DNA from: an uncultured Pseudomonadales bacterium
Lineage (GTDB): Bacteria > Pseudomonadota > Gammaproteobacteria > Pseudomonadales > Balneatricaceae
NCBI GenBank assembly: GCA_937773555.1
Contig: CALJVT010000004.1
Location: forward strand, 1 to 64,000
Direction of reading: 5' to 3'
Length of the DNA stretch: 64,000 bases
Shown here: positions 28,069-40,164 of the stretch, piece after piece
How the letters are laid out: every line of letters starts with the position of its first letter
Position numbering within the stretch: the stretch's first letter is position 1
Program-made: the position numbers and the translations under genes
Notes under the pieces: model-generated
The model's database searches: none
Told to the model about the DNA's origin: nothing
What the model saw: the letters and a program-made list of their open reading frames with translations, nothing else

Positions 28069-28287
28069 ATGGCTAAAGAAGACCAGATTGAAATGGAAGG
28101 TACCATTATTGATACCTTACCAAACACCATGTTTCGCGTAGAATTGGAAAATGGCCACGTGGTTATCGCACATATCTCCGGAAAGATGCGCAAACACTAT
28201 ATTCGAATTTTAACGGGTGACAAAGTTAAAGTAGAGCTTACGCCATACGATTTAACTAAAGGCCGTATCACCTACCGCGCCCGTTAA
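28069..28287 (+). CDS. infA: Translation initiation factor IF-1
   Basis: 72 aa, the exact family size: [20 protein letters not shown], ending [13 protein letters not shown]. It is an S1/OB-fold protein that occupies the ribosomal A site during initiation. The frame is open 29 codons further upstream, but a GAGG ribosome binding site five bases before 28069 and the family start settle it. In Pseudomonas infA is next to clpA; here a hydrolase gene is between them. Confidence 0.98.
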   Translation: MAKEDQIEMEGTIIDTLPNTMFRVELENGHVVIAHISGKMRKHYIRILTGDKVKVELTPYDLTKGRITYRAR

Positions 28288-28340
28288 TCTTGCTGGCTGT
28301 AGGATGCGTTTAACGCCTCATAACCTTGAGCTTCGGCCAT

Positions 28341-28379
28341 AAATAAAAAAAGAGCGCATTCAGGGCTCTTTTTTTATTT
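28341..28379. terminator. Bidirectional terminator between infA and the hydrolase gene
   Basis: A perfect 15-bp inverted repeat AAATAAAAAAAGAGC / GCTCTTTTTTTATTT with a nine-base loop gives a T-run on each strand. Confidence 0.85.
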
Positions 28380-28382
28380 CAG

Positions 28383-29660
28383 TCAGTTATTTTTTTGTTT
28401 TTTCCGGCTCAGGGTTTCGAATCGTAAACCTTTTGCAGAGAACTGCTTAAATCCCCACCAATAAGTGTGATCTACTTTTGGACTCTCATCTCCCCCTTTG
28501 GACCAAACCCCGTCATTGCCTACTGGTAAAAGGTTTAAATAAGGAGCCATGCTTTTGTCAGACTTAAGATGTTTTGCCATCCATACAGAGGCAAAATGTT
28601 GCAGCACATTATTCATCTTAGACGTATTCCAGAGTGCATCTGCATAATGCTCATAAGGCGCAAAGCCAATATCTTTATCAAACGCACGCGCCTCGGTGGG
28701 TGCCGGGTATGGTGCGGCCGCATTGTGACCGGCATCATCAAACGTTAGTAGTGACCTGTCGGTATTTGAGGCTGCTTGCCAAATTGCTCTGGTTCCATTT
28801 TCGTAGCCAGATATATCATCACCAGACCCTGCAACAAACAACATTGGAATAGTAATTGTTTCTAGGCCTTGCTTATCCCAAAAACCATGGTTCATGCCCC
28901 ATGGCGCAATAGCAATCACAGTCTTCACTCGATTATCTATCAGGTTTAGATGGCTCTTTGAACCGCTTTTATGAGCTTCAATAAGGCCAGAGGGGTTTAC
29001 CCATGGTGAGTCCACAGATGACTGGGTAAGACCGCCACCAGCTGTAACTACTGCGCCGTAGGCGCCCATCGAATAACCAATTATTCCTGTTTGACTGGTA
29101 TCAACTAGACCATATAAAAACTGATTTTTTAGGGTGTTAAGTCGCTGCGCTTCATTAATGGCAAATAGTTGATCAAATCTTCGATTATAAAGTGTTGAAG
29201 CTAATCCAGCAGCATCAGCATAGGTTGAATCTGTGTGGTCCAGAGCAATCACTACATAACCCTTGGATGCTAGATTCTCAGCAAGGTGTGACATCAAAAA
29301 CCGATTGCCCGGGTAGCCGTGACTAATAATAACTAGGGGGTAAGATTGGCCAGAAGCGATAGGACTTGCATCACGAATGGCCCTGCCCTTAAGGATTACT
29401 CTGGTCTTACCATCGCTTATAACAACGTTTAAACCCTTTTCTCCATGAGAGTTAGCCAGAGCTGGGTACCACACCTCTGTTACTAATGGACGATCATAGC
29501 GAGGACAATCATTAGTATTAGCTTTACTGCCATTAATATGACGGAGGTCAATTTGATGTTTGTGTATTAGAGTTAGAGTTTTGACCCCCACAGAATAGGT
29601 TCCATAGGCTGAAAAAAAAGGTGCATCAGGCCTTTGTGTATCAATTCTGTTTTCAGACAT
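28383..29660 (-). CDS. Alpha/beta-hydrolase, dienelactone-hydrolase / PAF-acetylhydrolase-like
   Basis: 425 aa. It has an alpha/beta-hydrolase core: oxyanion-hole HGYPG (residues 114-118), nucleophile Ser197 in GYSMG, an acid candidate Asp281 or 282 (AGSGDDISG) and His312 (DDAGHNAA). The N-terminal part (PLVTEVWYPA) resembles predicted dienelactone hydrolases of the COG4188 type. No signal peptide is seen, so it is probably cytoplasmic. The ester substrate is unknown. It is transcribed alone, separated from clpA by 169 bp, and interrupts the usual infA-clpA adjacency. Confidence 0.82.
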   Translation of the reverse strand: MSENRIDTQRPDAPFFSAYGTYSVGVKTLTLIHKHQIDLRHINGSKANTNDCPRYDRPLVTEVWYPALANSHGEKGLNVVISDGKTRVILKGRAIRDASPIASGQSYPLVIISHGYPGNRFLMSHLAENLASKGYVVIALDHTDSTYADAAGLASTLYNRRFDQLFAINEAQRLNTLKNQFLYGLVDTSQTGIIGYSMGAYGAVVTAGGGLTQSSVDSPWVNPSGLIEAHKSGSKSHLNLIDNRVKTVIAIAPWGMNHGFWDKQGLETITIPMLFVAGSGDDISGYENGTRAIWQAASNTDRSLLTFDDAGHNAAAPYPAPTEARAFDKDIGFAPYEHYADALWNTSKMNNVLQHFASVWMAKHLKSDKSMAPYLNLLPVGNDGVWSKGGDESPKVDHTYWWGFKQFSAKGLRFETLSRKKQKNN

Positions 29661-29780
29661 AACCTATGTAAATCCTTGATTATATGCAATGTTGCTACAA
29701 ATAATGCGACCAACATTAGTAGGGACGTGTTTCCTTAACATGAGAGGACTAAAAGAATGTAATAGAGACCTGGAAGACAA

Positions 29781-29830
29781 GCTTGCTTAGGGCAGCTACA
29801 AAAGTAGTGTCCAAAGCAAGCATCTGCCCT
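29781..29830 (-). repeat. Interlocked inverted repeats at the clpA stop codon
   Basis: In plus-strand order: GCTTGCTT (29781-29788), AGGGCAG (29789-29795), CTAC-AAAA-GTAG (29796-29807), AAGCAAGC (29814-29821), CTGCCCT (29824-29830). The first pairs with the fourth and the second with the fifth, an A-B-A'-B' order that allows a pseudoknot or two exclusive folds. On the minus strand it begins at the last base of the clpA stop. No long T-run follows, so it is not an ordinary terminator. Confidence 0.6.
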
Positions 29831-32091
29831 TACGCAGGGTCTAGAAGTTTGACCGAGCGTTTACTGGGCTTACTGGTTAACTTAATCTTGTCATCCTTTA
29901 AGTCCACTAACAATTTGCCACCATCAGCAGCTAAATCTCCAAACAAAAGTATTTCTGCCATAGGCTTCTTCAGCTCTTGTTGAATAAGTCGCGCCATGGG
30001 TCGTGCACCCATATCCCTGTCATAACCTTTTTCGCCAAGCCATGCGCGGACAGCGTCACTGACTTGCAGGTGAACTTTTTTATCTTCAAGTTGAACTTGT
30101 AACTCAACTAAGAATTTGTCTACCACGTCAAGAATGACATCTTTGGATAGCGCATTGAATTGAATAATATCATCCAAGCGATTTCTGAACTCTGGGCTAA
30201 ATAATCGTTTGATTGCGCCCATTCCATCAGAACTATGGTCTTGTTTTGTGAAGCCAATGGAGCTGCGACTCATTTGTTCTGCGCCCGCATTTGTTGTCAT
30301 CACTAAAATAACGTTACGGAAGTCTGTTTTGCGGCCATTGTTATCTGTTAAAGTGCCGTTATCCATCACTTGAAGCAAAATATTAAACACTTCTGGGTGA
30401 GCCTTTTCAACCTCATCCAACAACAACACACAGTGAGGAGTTTGCGTTACTGCTTCAGTGAGTAAACCACCTTGATCAAAACCAACATAGCCTGGTGGAG
30501 CACCAATTAAGCGAGACACTGTGTGGCGTTCCATGTATTCCGACATGTCAAACCGAACAAGTTCAATGCCCATAACGCGGGCTAATTGTTGAGTCACTTC
30601 AGTTTTACCAACCCCTGTAGGGCCAGAAAACAAAAAACTACCTACAGGCTTATGAGCTGAATTAAGCCCTGCCCTTGAAAGTTTAATGGCGTTAGCCAAG
30701 GTATCAATGGCTTTATCTTGACCAAAGACTACTCTCTTTAGATTCTGTTCAAGGGAATGTAGTTGATCTCGATCTGTCGCAGAAATGCTTTTAGGTGGTA
30801 TGCGGGCTATTTTGGCCACTACAGCCTCAATTTCAGGAACATCAATAAACGATTTACGATCTGAAGGGGCAAATAACTGCTGATATGCCCCTGCCTCATC
30901 AATCACATCAATCGCCTTATCAGGCATCTTCTTATCAGTAATGTAACGATCTGCAAGTTCTGCTGCGGCATCTATTGCAGCTGGCGTATACTCAAGTTGG
31001 TGGTGACTTTCATAGCGGGAAATTAAGCCACGCAAAATAGCTTGAGTATCAGCAATGTTTGGCTCATCCACATCTATTTTTTGGAATCGACGGGCTAAAG
31101 CGTGGTCTTTTTCAAATATACCACGAAATTCTGTAAACGTGGTTGAGCCAATGCAACGCAACTTACCTGAGCTTAGCACTGGCTTTAATAGGTTGGATGC
31201 ATCCATAGAACCACCTGATGCTGCGCCTGCACCAATGATGGTATGTATTTCATCAATAAATAGGATTGCATTAGGCGTTTTTTCAATATCAGCTAAAAGG
31301 CCTTTTAACCGCTTTTCAAAATCACCACGGTACTTTGTGCCGGCTAACAATGAGCCCATATCTAGCGAATAGACGGTAGATGACGCAATCACTTGGGGCA
31401 CATTACCCTGTTCAATTTGATAGGCCAGACCTTCAGCAATGGCAGTTTTACCAACGCCTGCATCGCCCACCAATAACGGGTTGTTTTTTCGTCGCCGAGA
31501 TAATACTTGAACTAAACGCTCTAACTCTTTGCCACGGCCTATTAATGGATCAATATTTCCATTCCTAGCTTCAGCGTTCAAATCAGTGGTGTATTTAACT
31601 AAGTGACTTGCTTCTTCACTTTCACCTTCCACCGCCTTTTCAGACCCTTCCATTTCTGTTCTGCTTACCCCATGGGATAAATAATTAACAATGTCTACTC
31701 TCTCAACGTCTAATGAATCGAGTAAGTAGACTGACTGGCTTTCAGTCTCACTGAAAATAGCAACCAGAACATTAGCGCCAGACACCTCTCCTTTACCCGA
31801 AGATTGAACATGAAATACGGCCCGCTGCAACACCCTTTGAAAACCAAGGGTTGGCTGTACTTCATAATTGCCATGAGACTCATCTACCGAAGGCGTAGTT
31901 TCGTTAATGAACTTTTCTAAAGGTGTTCGCAAGTCATCAAGTGCCACTCCACACACTTGCAGTACTTCTGCACTGGATGGATTATTAAGCAGTGACAGTA
32001 GTAAATGTTCTACAGTCATAAACTCGTGCCGCTTCCAACTTGCATGTTTATAGGCTTCACTTAAGCTTCGTTCTAAATCGTTGTCTAACAT
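29830..32091 (-). CDS. clpA: ClpA, AAA+ unfoldase of ClpAP
   Basis: 753 aa, full length. It has an N-terminal ClpN domain (EHLLLSLLNNPSSAEVLQVC), a first ATPase with Walker A GDAGVGKTA, a second with GPTGVGKTEVTQQLARVMG, and a ClpP-docking loop (SSIGFTKQD, an IGF tripeptide). With ClpS and ClpP it degrades N-degron proteins. It follows clpS by 12 bp. The stop codon is embedded in an unusual inverted-repeat cluster. Confidence 0.98.
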   Translation of the reverse strand: MLDNDLERSLSEAYKHASWKRHEFMTVEHLLLSLLNNPSSAEVLQVCGVALDDLRTPLEKFINETTPSVDESHGNYEVQPTLGFQRVLQRAVFHVQSSGKGEVSGANVLVAIFSETESQSVYLLDSLDVERVDIVNYLSHGVSRTEMEGSEKAVEGESEEASHLVKYTTDLNAEARNGNIDPLIGRGKELERLVQVLSRRRKNNPLLVGDAGVGKTAIAEGLAYQIEQGNVPQVIASSTVYSLDMGSLLAGTKYRGDFEKRLKGLLADIEKTPNAILFIDEIHTIIGAGAASGGSMDASNLLKPVLSSGKLRCIGSTTFTEFRGIFEKDHALARRFQKIDVDEPNIADTQAILRGLISRYESHHQLEYTPAAIDAAAELADRYITDKKMPDKAIDVIDEAGAYQQLFAPSDRKSFIDVPEIEAVVAKIARIPPKSISATDRDQLHSLEQNLKRVVFGQDKAIDTLANAIKLSRAGLNSAHKPVGSFLFSGPTGVGKTEVTQQLARVMGIELVRFDMSEYMERHTVSRLIGAPPGYVGFDQGGLLTEAVTQTPHCVLLLDEVEKAHPEVFNILLQVMDNGTLTDNNGRKTDFRNVILVMTTNAGAEQMSRSSIGFTKQDHSSDGMGAIKRLFSPEFRNRLDDIIQFNALSKDVILDVVDKFLVELQVQLEDKKVHLQVSDAVRAWLGEKGYDRDMGARPMARLIQQELKKPMAEILLFGDLAADGGKLLVDLKDDKIKLTSKPSKRSVKLLDPA

Positions 32092-32103
32092 TGTCTATTT
32101 CCT

Positions 32104-32499
32104 CTAAGAAGCAGATTCAACTTCGCATAGTAATGGATGTTTGTGTTGTCTTGAGTGCTGGTTTACTTGCATCGCTCTGGTCTCGGCAACATCTTTGGTA
32201 TAAATGCCACATACACCTTTGCCTTGGGTATGAACTGCCAACATAATTTGTGTTGCTTGTTCTTCATCGTGATTAAAGAATCGCGCTAATATATCAATGA
32301 CAAACTCCATGGGTGTGTAGTCATCGTTTAACAAGATCACCTTATATAACGAAGGTTGCGCTATCTTAGGGCGAGTTTGTTCTATAACCTGCAAGTCGTG
32401 ATTTTCATCTGGCGTATTGGGGTCGTCCTGACTCATTAGTGCAGGTTTATAAGTTGGGTTATCAATGTCATCGTTAGGGTGAGCAGATAGAACAGGCAT
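32104..32499 (-). CDS. clpS: ClpS, N-end-rule adaptor of ClpA
   Basis: 131 aa. The N-terminal extension of about 45 residues is disordered and acidic; the core starts at about [20 protein letters not shown], in which the Asn-Asp pair and Met line the N-degron pocket. It binds proteins with N-terminal Leu, Phe, Tyr or Trp and delivers them to ClpA. The start at 32499 has a plausible AAGAG site; a second ATG at 32436 (MSQDD) would give 110 aa, closer to the family, but without a ribosome binding site. Confidence 0.96.
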   Translation of the reverse strand: MPVLSAHPNDDIDNPTYKPALMSQDDPNTPDENHDLQVIEQTRPKIAQPSLYKVILLNDDYTPMEFVIDILARFFNHDEEQATQIMLAVHTQGKGVCGIYTKDVAETRAMQVNQHSRQHKHPLLCEVESAS

Positions 32500-32664
32500 T
32501 AGAGCACTCTTGATTTAAATATTGTTTTCATCATAACGTTACTATTGGGCCTATGTCTGCATTTTTCCAGAGCAGAATTGTAAACGGCTGTAAATTTACT
32601 TAAACAGGCACAGATGTGGCGGCTAAATATGTATTAAAGTTGCTATTGCCATGACTCTAGAGCC

Positions 32665-32692
32665 AAAAAAACCAGCCTAAGCTGGTTTTTTT
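32665..32692 (-). terminator. Rho-independent terminator after icd
   Basis: AAAAAAACCAGC / GCTGGTTTTTTT around CTAA, 19 bp beyond the icd stop on the minus strand; the T-run on the plus strand would also block readthrough from the other side. Confidence 0.88.
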
Positions 32693-32710
32693 GATGCATC
32701 GATCTATGAG

Positions 32711-33967
32711 CTACATGTTGTTGATGATAGCGTCACCAAATTCTGAGCATGACAGCAAAGTAGCATCAGGCATTTGACGCTCAAAGTCATAAGTGACCGT
32801 TTTAGCGTTAATGGCACCTTCGGTACCAGCAACGATCAAATCTGCAGCCTCAAACCAGCCCATGTGGCGCAGCATCATTTCAGCAGATAAAATAATCGAT
32901 CCTGGATTCACTTTGTCTTGACCAGCGTATTTTGGTGCTGTGCCATGGGTCGCTTCAAAGATAGCAATGTCGTCACTTAGGTTGGCACCAGGAGCAATTC
33001 CAATGCCTCCAACTTCTGCTGCGAGCGCATCAGATAAGTAGTCACCATTCAAGTTTAATGTGGCAATAACGTCATACTCTTCTGGCCGTAAAAGAATTTG
33101 TTGTAGCATTGCATCAGCAATAACATCTTTAATGACGATATTTTTACCAGTGTTTGGGTTAGTCATTTCACACCATGGTCCTGCACCTATGAGTGTTGCA
33201 CCAAATTCTTGCTGGGCAATTTCATAACCCCATTCTTTAAAGGCGCCTTCAGTAAACTTCATAATGTTGCCCTTGTGAACCAAGGTCAACGAATCGCGAT
33301 CATTATCAATAGTATATTGAATCGCTTTACGAACTAAACGTTTAGTTCCCTCTTCTGAAACAGGTTTAACACCAATACCACACATTTGATCAAAGCGAAT
33401 TTTGCTAACGCCCATCTCTTCTTGTAAAAACTTGATCACCTTAATGGCTTCGGGGGAGCCAGCTTGCCACTCTATCCCTGCATAGATGTCTTCTGAATTT
33501 TCACGGAAGATAATCATGTCTACGTTTTCTGGCTTTAGCACAGGGCTGGGTACGCCTGTAAACCAGCGAACCGGACGCTGACATACATATAAGTCTAGTT
33601 CTTGGCGAAGAGCTACATTCAAAGAACGAATGCCACCGCCAACTGGTGTGGTCAAAGGCCCTTTAATGCCTACTTTATATTCTTTAAATGCGGCTAAGGT
33701 TTCTTCTGGCATCCAAGTATCTGCATCGTAGGTTACGGTAGCCTTTTCACCAGCGTATACTTCCATCCAATGAATCTTTTTAGTGCCATTAAAGGCTTTC
33801 TCTACCGCAGCATCTACCACTTTAAGCATTACTGGTGAAACGTCAAAACCAATGCCATCACCTTCAATATAAGGGATAATAGGATCGTTTGGCACGTTGA
33901 GAGAAAGGTCGGTGTTAACAGTAATCTTAGAGCCTTGCTCTGGTACTGTAATGTGCTGATATGTCAT
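32711..33967 (-). CDS. icd: NADP-dependent isocitrate dehydrogenase
   Basis: 418 aa, the E. coli-type homodimeric enzyme of the TCA cycle. The substrate/phosphorylation loop [13 protein letters not shown] places Ser115 at the residue phosphorylated by AceK in E. coli. The NADP-specific Lys-Tyr pair in [11 protein letters not shown] is present, arguing for NADP rather than NAD. It is divergent from rluE, an arrangement also seen in E. coli, and is separated from clpS by a terminator. No cspD is present between clpS and icd. Confidence 0.97.
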   Translation of the reverse strand: MTYQHITVPEQGSKITVNTDLSLNVPNDPIIPYIEGDGIGFDVSPVMLKVVDAAVEKAFNGTKKIHWMEVYAGEKATVTYDADTWMPEETLAAFKEYKVGIKGPLTTPVGGGIRSLNVALRQELDLYVCQRPVRWFTGVPSPVLKPENVDMIIFRENSEDIYAGIEWQAGSPEAIKVIKFLQEEMGVSKIRFDQMCGIGVKPVSEEGTKRLVRKAIQYTIDNDRDSLTLVHKGNIMKFTEGAFKEWGYEIAQQEFGATLIGAGPWCEMTNPNTGKNIVIKDVIADAMLQQILLRPEEYDVIATLNLNGDYLSDALAAEVGGIGIAPGANLSDDIAIFEATHGTAPKYAGQDKVNPGSIILSAEMMLRHMGWFEAADLIVAGTEGAINAKTVTYDFERQMPDATLLSCSEFGDAIINNM

Positions 33968-34136
33968 GAAGTCTCCGAATGCTTAAAAAATAGTCTTACT
34001 GCGTAGATAAACGACCTTAAAAGTCGCTTTTGTAGTCTCACTCTATTATAGCTCGAATGCTTCTGTAGGCCCAAGGAATCATGTAGTTATTTTACAAAAT
34101 TCTAACAATTCATAGAACCAATAAGGAAATCACTGC

Positions 34137-34700
34137 GTGTCTAATATTTTAGTTTTCAACAAGCCTTATCAAGTATTGAGTCAATTTAACGACGATCAGG
34201 GCCGTGAAACCTTAGCAGGTTACATTGATATGCCAAACTACTACGCCGCTGGACGGCTGGATTATGACTCAGAGGGCCTAATGGTGTTAACCGATGATGG
34301 GCAATTACAGCATCAAATAACAAACCCAAAACATAAGGTAGAAAAAACTTACTGGGCTCAAGTTGAGGGCTGTGTCGAGGAACATCAGTTAAAATGTTTG
34401 CGTGCAGGGCCAATGCTCAAGGATGGCCCTACTCAGCCAGCTAAAGTGAGGCTTTTGGGGTCTCAGACAGAAAAACTTTGGCCTCGTGTTCCACCGATTA
34501 GAGAGCGTGCATCCATTCCTACTCAGTGGTTAGAGATTCGCATTAGTGAAGGACGCAATAGACAAGTTAGGCGCATGACGGCGGCGGTAAATTTACCCAC
34601 CTTACGTTTAGTTAGAATAGCGATTGGGAGCTGGAGGTTAAAAGGATTGGGGGTCGGTGAGTGGCGCTTGGAAGACACTAGGAAACCAAGTAGTCAATAG
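34137..34700 (+). CDS. rluE: 23S rRNA pseudouridine synthase RluE (RsuA family)
   Basis: 187 aa from GTG at 34137. The catalytic motif GRLDYDSEGLMVLTDDG places the nucleophile at Asp42. The end (ISEGRNRQVRRMTAAVNLPT, LRLVRIAIG) is typical of the RsuA/RluB/E/F group, and it lacks an S4 domain, which fits RluE (E. coli U2457). Its divergence from icd also matches E. coli rluE. Some basic residues lie at the C-terminus. Confidence 0.93.
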   Translation: MSNILVFNKPYQVLSQFNDDQGRETLAGYIDMPNYYAAGRLDYDSEGLMVLTDDGQLQHQITNPKHKVEKTYWAQVEGCVEEHQLKCLRAGPMLKDGPTQPAKVRLLGSQTEKLWPRVPPIRERASIPTQWLEIRISEGRNRQVRRMTAAVNLPTLRLVRIAIGSWRLKGLGVGEWRLEDTRKPSSQ

Positions 34701-34745
34701 CCTACGCACAAAAGTTCACTTACGGTGATCAAAATTAACAGGGGT

Positions 34746-35204
34746 TTACCAACGTTTACCAGCTTGTTGATCAGACGCTTTAACCTGAACCCAGCGTTTC
34801 CCCTGTTCGGTAAATTCAGCTTTCCAAAAAGGTGCATCTTGCTTTAGATAATCCATCACAAATTCACAGGCATTAAACGCATCAGCTCGATGGCGTGAAG
34901 TAACCCCCACAAATACAATTTGTTCATGACGCAATAACTTACCAACTCTGTGGACCACATGAACGCCTTCTAGAGACCAGCGTGAATGCGCTTCGCTTAC
35001 TATATGTTCTAAACAAGATTCAGTCATGCCAGGGTAATGTTCAAGTTCCATTGCTTCTAACTTAGCATCGTCTAAATCCCTTACCAACCCAACAAATACT
35101 ACTACTGCGCCTGTGCCAGCAGGGTTTATTTGACGCAATTGGTGGTAATGCTCGCTGATGTCGAAATCTGCTTCTTGCACACGTATGAGGTCATTCGTTT
35201 TCAT
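34746..35204 (-). CDS. moaE: Molybdopterin synthase catalytic subunit MoaE
   Basis: 152 aa. It inserts sulfur from MoaD thiocarboxylate into precursor Z to make molybdopterin. The family features GAVVVFVGLVRD, MELEHYPGMTE, VVHRVGKLL, SRHRADAFNACEF and the active-site lysines near KQDAPFWKAE (Lys121, Lys128) are visible. No moaD, moaC or moaA is in the window, so this copy stands alone next to mnmA. Confidence 0.94.
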   Translation of the reverse strand: MKTNDLIRVQEADFDISEHYHQLRQINPAGTGAVVVFVGLVRDLDDAKLEAMELEHYPGMTESCLEHIVSEAHSRWSLEGVHVVHRVGKLLRHEQIVFVGVTSRHRADAFNACEFVMDYLKQDAPFWKAEFTEQGKRWVQVKASDQQAGKRW

Positions 35205-35309
35205 GCAGTTAAAAATCCTTGGAATCTGTCTATAAGCCTAGGCGTGAGGGCTTGGTTCGGTTAAAATTAATGCTTATTATTTATTCTGTTTATCGCTTGA
35301 ATTAAATCT

Positions 35310-36399
35310 ATGAGTGAAACCACTTCTACACGCGTTATTGTCGGTATGTCCGGCGGTGTTGACTCGTCCGTTTCTGCTTTGCTTCTTATCCAGCAAGGGT
35401 ACCACGTTGAAGGCCTGTTCATGAAGAACTGGGATGAAGATGATGGCACAGAATACTGCACAGCTAAACAGGACTTAGCAGATGCTCAAGGAGTTTGTGA
35501 TAAATTAGGCATCCCCTTGCACGCGGCAAACTTTGCCTCAGAATATTGGGACAACGTATTTGAACACTTTTTAGCAGAATATAAAGCTGGCCGTACACCA
35601 AATCCAGATATTCTATGTAACCGTGAGATTAAGTTTAAGGCCTTTTTAGACTATGCTAAAACTCTTGGGGCAGATTATATAGCCACGGGGCATTACGTGC
35701 AGCGTCAAGGCGAAGGCCTTGAATGTCAGTTGATTAAGGGATTGGATCGCAATAAAGATCAGAGCTACTTTTTGCACGCTGTTGGTGCTCTGGAGGTAAG
35801 TCAAACGTTATTCCCCATCGGTGCCATGGAAAAACCAGCGGTGCGAAGCATTGCCGAAGCCCATGGTTTGGCTAATCATGCGAAAAAAGATAGCACCGGT
35901 ATTTGCTTTATTGGAGAACGCAGATTTAAAGACTTCTTAAAACAGTACTTACCTGCTCAACCTGGCAAAATTGAAACTGTAGACGGTGACATGATTGGTG
36001 ACCATCAAGGTTTGATGTATCACACCATCGGTCAGCGCCAAGGCCTAGGGATTGGGGGTTTAGCTAATTATAATGAATCTGCATGGTACGTGGTTGACAA
36101 AGATTTAAACCGTAACCGTCTAATCGTTACGCAAGGAAAAAATCACCCGCGGTTATTTAAACCCTCTCTCACCTGCCAACAATTGATGTGGGTAGACGGC
36201 AAAGGTCCAAATTTAAGCCAAGGCATGGGTGTTACATCGATGGCTAAAATACGCTATCGCCAAGCAGATCAAGCATGCACGTTAACGTGCTTATCTGATG
36301 GAACGTTAAGTGTGGCATTTGTAGAGCCACAAAGGGCCATCACACCGGGTCAATCTATTGTGTTTTATGAGGGAGATGTATGTCTTGGAGGAGCAGTCA

Positions 36400-36407
<8 letters not shown>
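35310..36407 (+). CDS. mnmA: tRNA-specific 2-thiouridylase MnmA
   Basis: 365 aa. It adenylates and thiolates U34 of tRNA-Lys, -Glu and -Gln using sulfur from TusE. The PP-loop GMSGGVDSS is at residues 12-20. The catalytic cysteines are in [12 protein letters not shown] and [13 protein letters not shown]. The sulfur supply genes tusDCBE are at 18-19.6 kb. Its end overlaps the likely hflD start by eight bases. Confidence 0.97.
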
Positions 36408-38443
<2,036 letters not shown>

Positions 38444-38444
<1 letters not shown>

Positions 38445-39613
38445 TGACAATGGCGCCCTTGACCCATTTGGGTGAATTAACAGTAGGAGAGTTCCTTGCT
38501 GACTACTGGCAGCAAAAGCCAGTATGTATTCGTAAAGGTATTGCCTTTCAGGAAGCGCTCATTGCTGTAGACGAGTTAGCAGGATTAGCACTGGAGTCTG
38601 AGGTAGAGTCACGTTTAATTGAAAACAAAGGTGACCTAAAAGATTGGCAAGTAATTCATGGCCCATTAACCGAAGATGACTTTAGTAAAGAACGAGACTT
38701 TCCCTGGACTCTATTAGTTCAGGGCGTGGATTGTTTTGTGCCAGAAGTGCATGACTTCCTAGCTAAGTTTCGCTTTTTACCCAGCTGGCGTTTAGATGAC
38801 CTCATGATCAGCTACGCCACTAGAGGCGCTGGCGTTGGCGCACATTACGATCGTTATGATGTATTTTTGATTCAAGGTGAGGGCCAACGTCAATGGCAAA
38901 TTGGCCAACGCTGTAACGAAAATTCAGCCTTAATGGCCCATGATCATCTAAGTTTGTTAGCAGACTTTAAATTGAGTGAAGAGTTTATTCTTAACCCAGG
39001 CGATATGCTCTATATCCCGCCATTGTTGGCTCATAAAGGCGTAGCGGTGTCTGATGTTTGCGTTACTTACTCTGTAGGCTTTCGCTCTCCTTCGCATGGC
39101 GACGTGCTCACCACCTTTGCAGATGAACGCAGTATGGACACTAGTGCTGACCTACGCATAAAAGACCATGGATTTGCGGTTAACAGTGGTGAAATAAGTG
39201 CAGCAGATGTTGAGGGTTTGATGCAGTTAATGCGAGACCAAATTACTCCAGAAAATGTCGCTCAATGGTTTGGCAAACACAGCACAGAGGCTAAATACCC
39301 TGATTTAGACATGGCAGAAGAAGCTATGGACTTAGCAGAACTAGAAAGTATTATTAATGAAGCTTACGGCGTGCTAAGGGTGTCTGAAGGTGTGCGCTTA
39401 GCTTATACCTGGCAAGGTGACGGCGGTTTGACTCTATTTGTGCAAGGTGACGCTTTACCCTGTCCTCCAGATGCCACTGCTTTTGTTGAATCTATCGCTA
39501 ATCAGTGGTTGATAGAAGTGGATGAACTAGCTCTTTTAGTTAAGAAGGACGCAGCAAAGGCTATGTTACTTATCCTGCATAACCAAGGGTACCTCTACTT
39601 CGCCGATGAGTAG
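38444..39613 (+). CDS. roxA: 50S ribosomal protein L16 3-hydroxylase RoxA/YcfD (cupin, 2-oxoglutarate oxygenase)
   Basis: 389 aa. It is a JmjC-like Fe(II)/2-oxoglutarate oxygenase that hydroxylates an arginine of ribosomal protein L16. The metal triad fits His134 and Asp136 (GAHYDRYDVFL) and His197 (PPLLAHKGV). A C-terminal winged-helix-like region follows (about 270-389). Its ATG overlaps the purB stop (TAATG), so translation is coupled. The gene order purB-roxA is common in this group. It converges with rraA, 24 bp apart. Confidence 0.9.
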
Positions 39614-39637
39614 CTTGTGTTGGTGCAGGTGATTACC

Positions 39638-40129
39638 CTATAAACCATCAAGTAATAAGGGGTGTGGTGCAACCAAAACGCCATTATTATCGGCATAAAT
39701 GTAATGCCCGGGGACAAAGGTAACCCCACCAAAGTGAACGTCTTTATTAATGTCTCCCAAGCCACGTTTCTCAGTCTTCATAGGGTGTATGGCTAGCGCC
39801 TGCACCCCTAAGTCAATGGCAGCAATTGCATTTACGTCGCGTATACAGCCATATATTATGATGCCTTCCCAGCCATTTGTTGCAGCTTTCTTAGCTAACA
39901 TATCGCCAAGCAAAGCACGTGCTAGTGAGCCACCTCCATCAACTACCAAAACCTTTCCTGTACCATTTTGGCCTGCAAGTTCACGAACTTTAGAGTTATC
40001 TTCAAAGCATTGTAGGGTGACTATTTCACCACTAAAGCGCTCTCTAGCCCCAAAACTCTTAAACATGGGTTCTACAACCTGTACTAGGTCTTCAAACTGG
40101 TCGCATAATTCGGGTAATAAATCGTGCAT
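39638..40129 (-). CDS. rraA: Regulator of RNase E activity RraA
   Basis: 163 aa. It has the RraA/HMG-aldolase-like fold: [38 protein letters not shown] and [18 protein letters not shown]. In E. coli RraA binds RNase E and lowers mRNA decay; some homologues are 4-hydroxy-4-methyl-2-oxoglutarate aldolases, but the 163-aa length and sequence fit RraA. It lies 35 bp after the pseudouridine synthase gene on the same strand, at the end of the prp run. Confidence 0.9.
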   Translation of the reverse strand: MHDLLPELCDQFEDLVQVVEPMFKSFGARERFSGEIVTLQCFEDNSKVRELAGQNGTGKVLVVDGGGSLARALLGDMLAKKAATNGWEGIIIYGCIRDVNAIAAIDLGVQALAIHPMKTEKRGLGDINKDVHFGGVTFVPGHYIYADNNGVLVAPHPLLLDGL

Positions 40130-40164
40130 AAAAAGAAATCCTGAGGCTAATGTGAACAGTAAGT

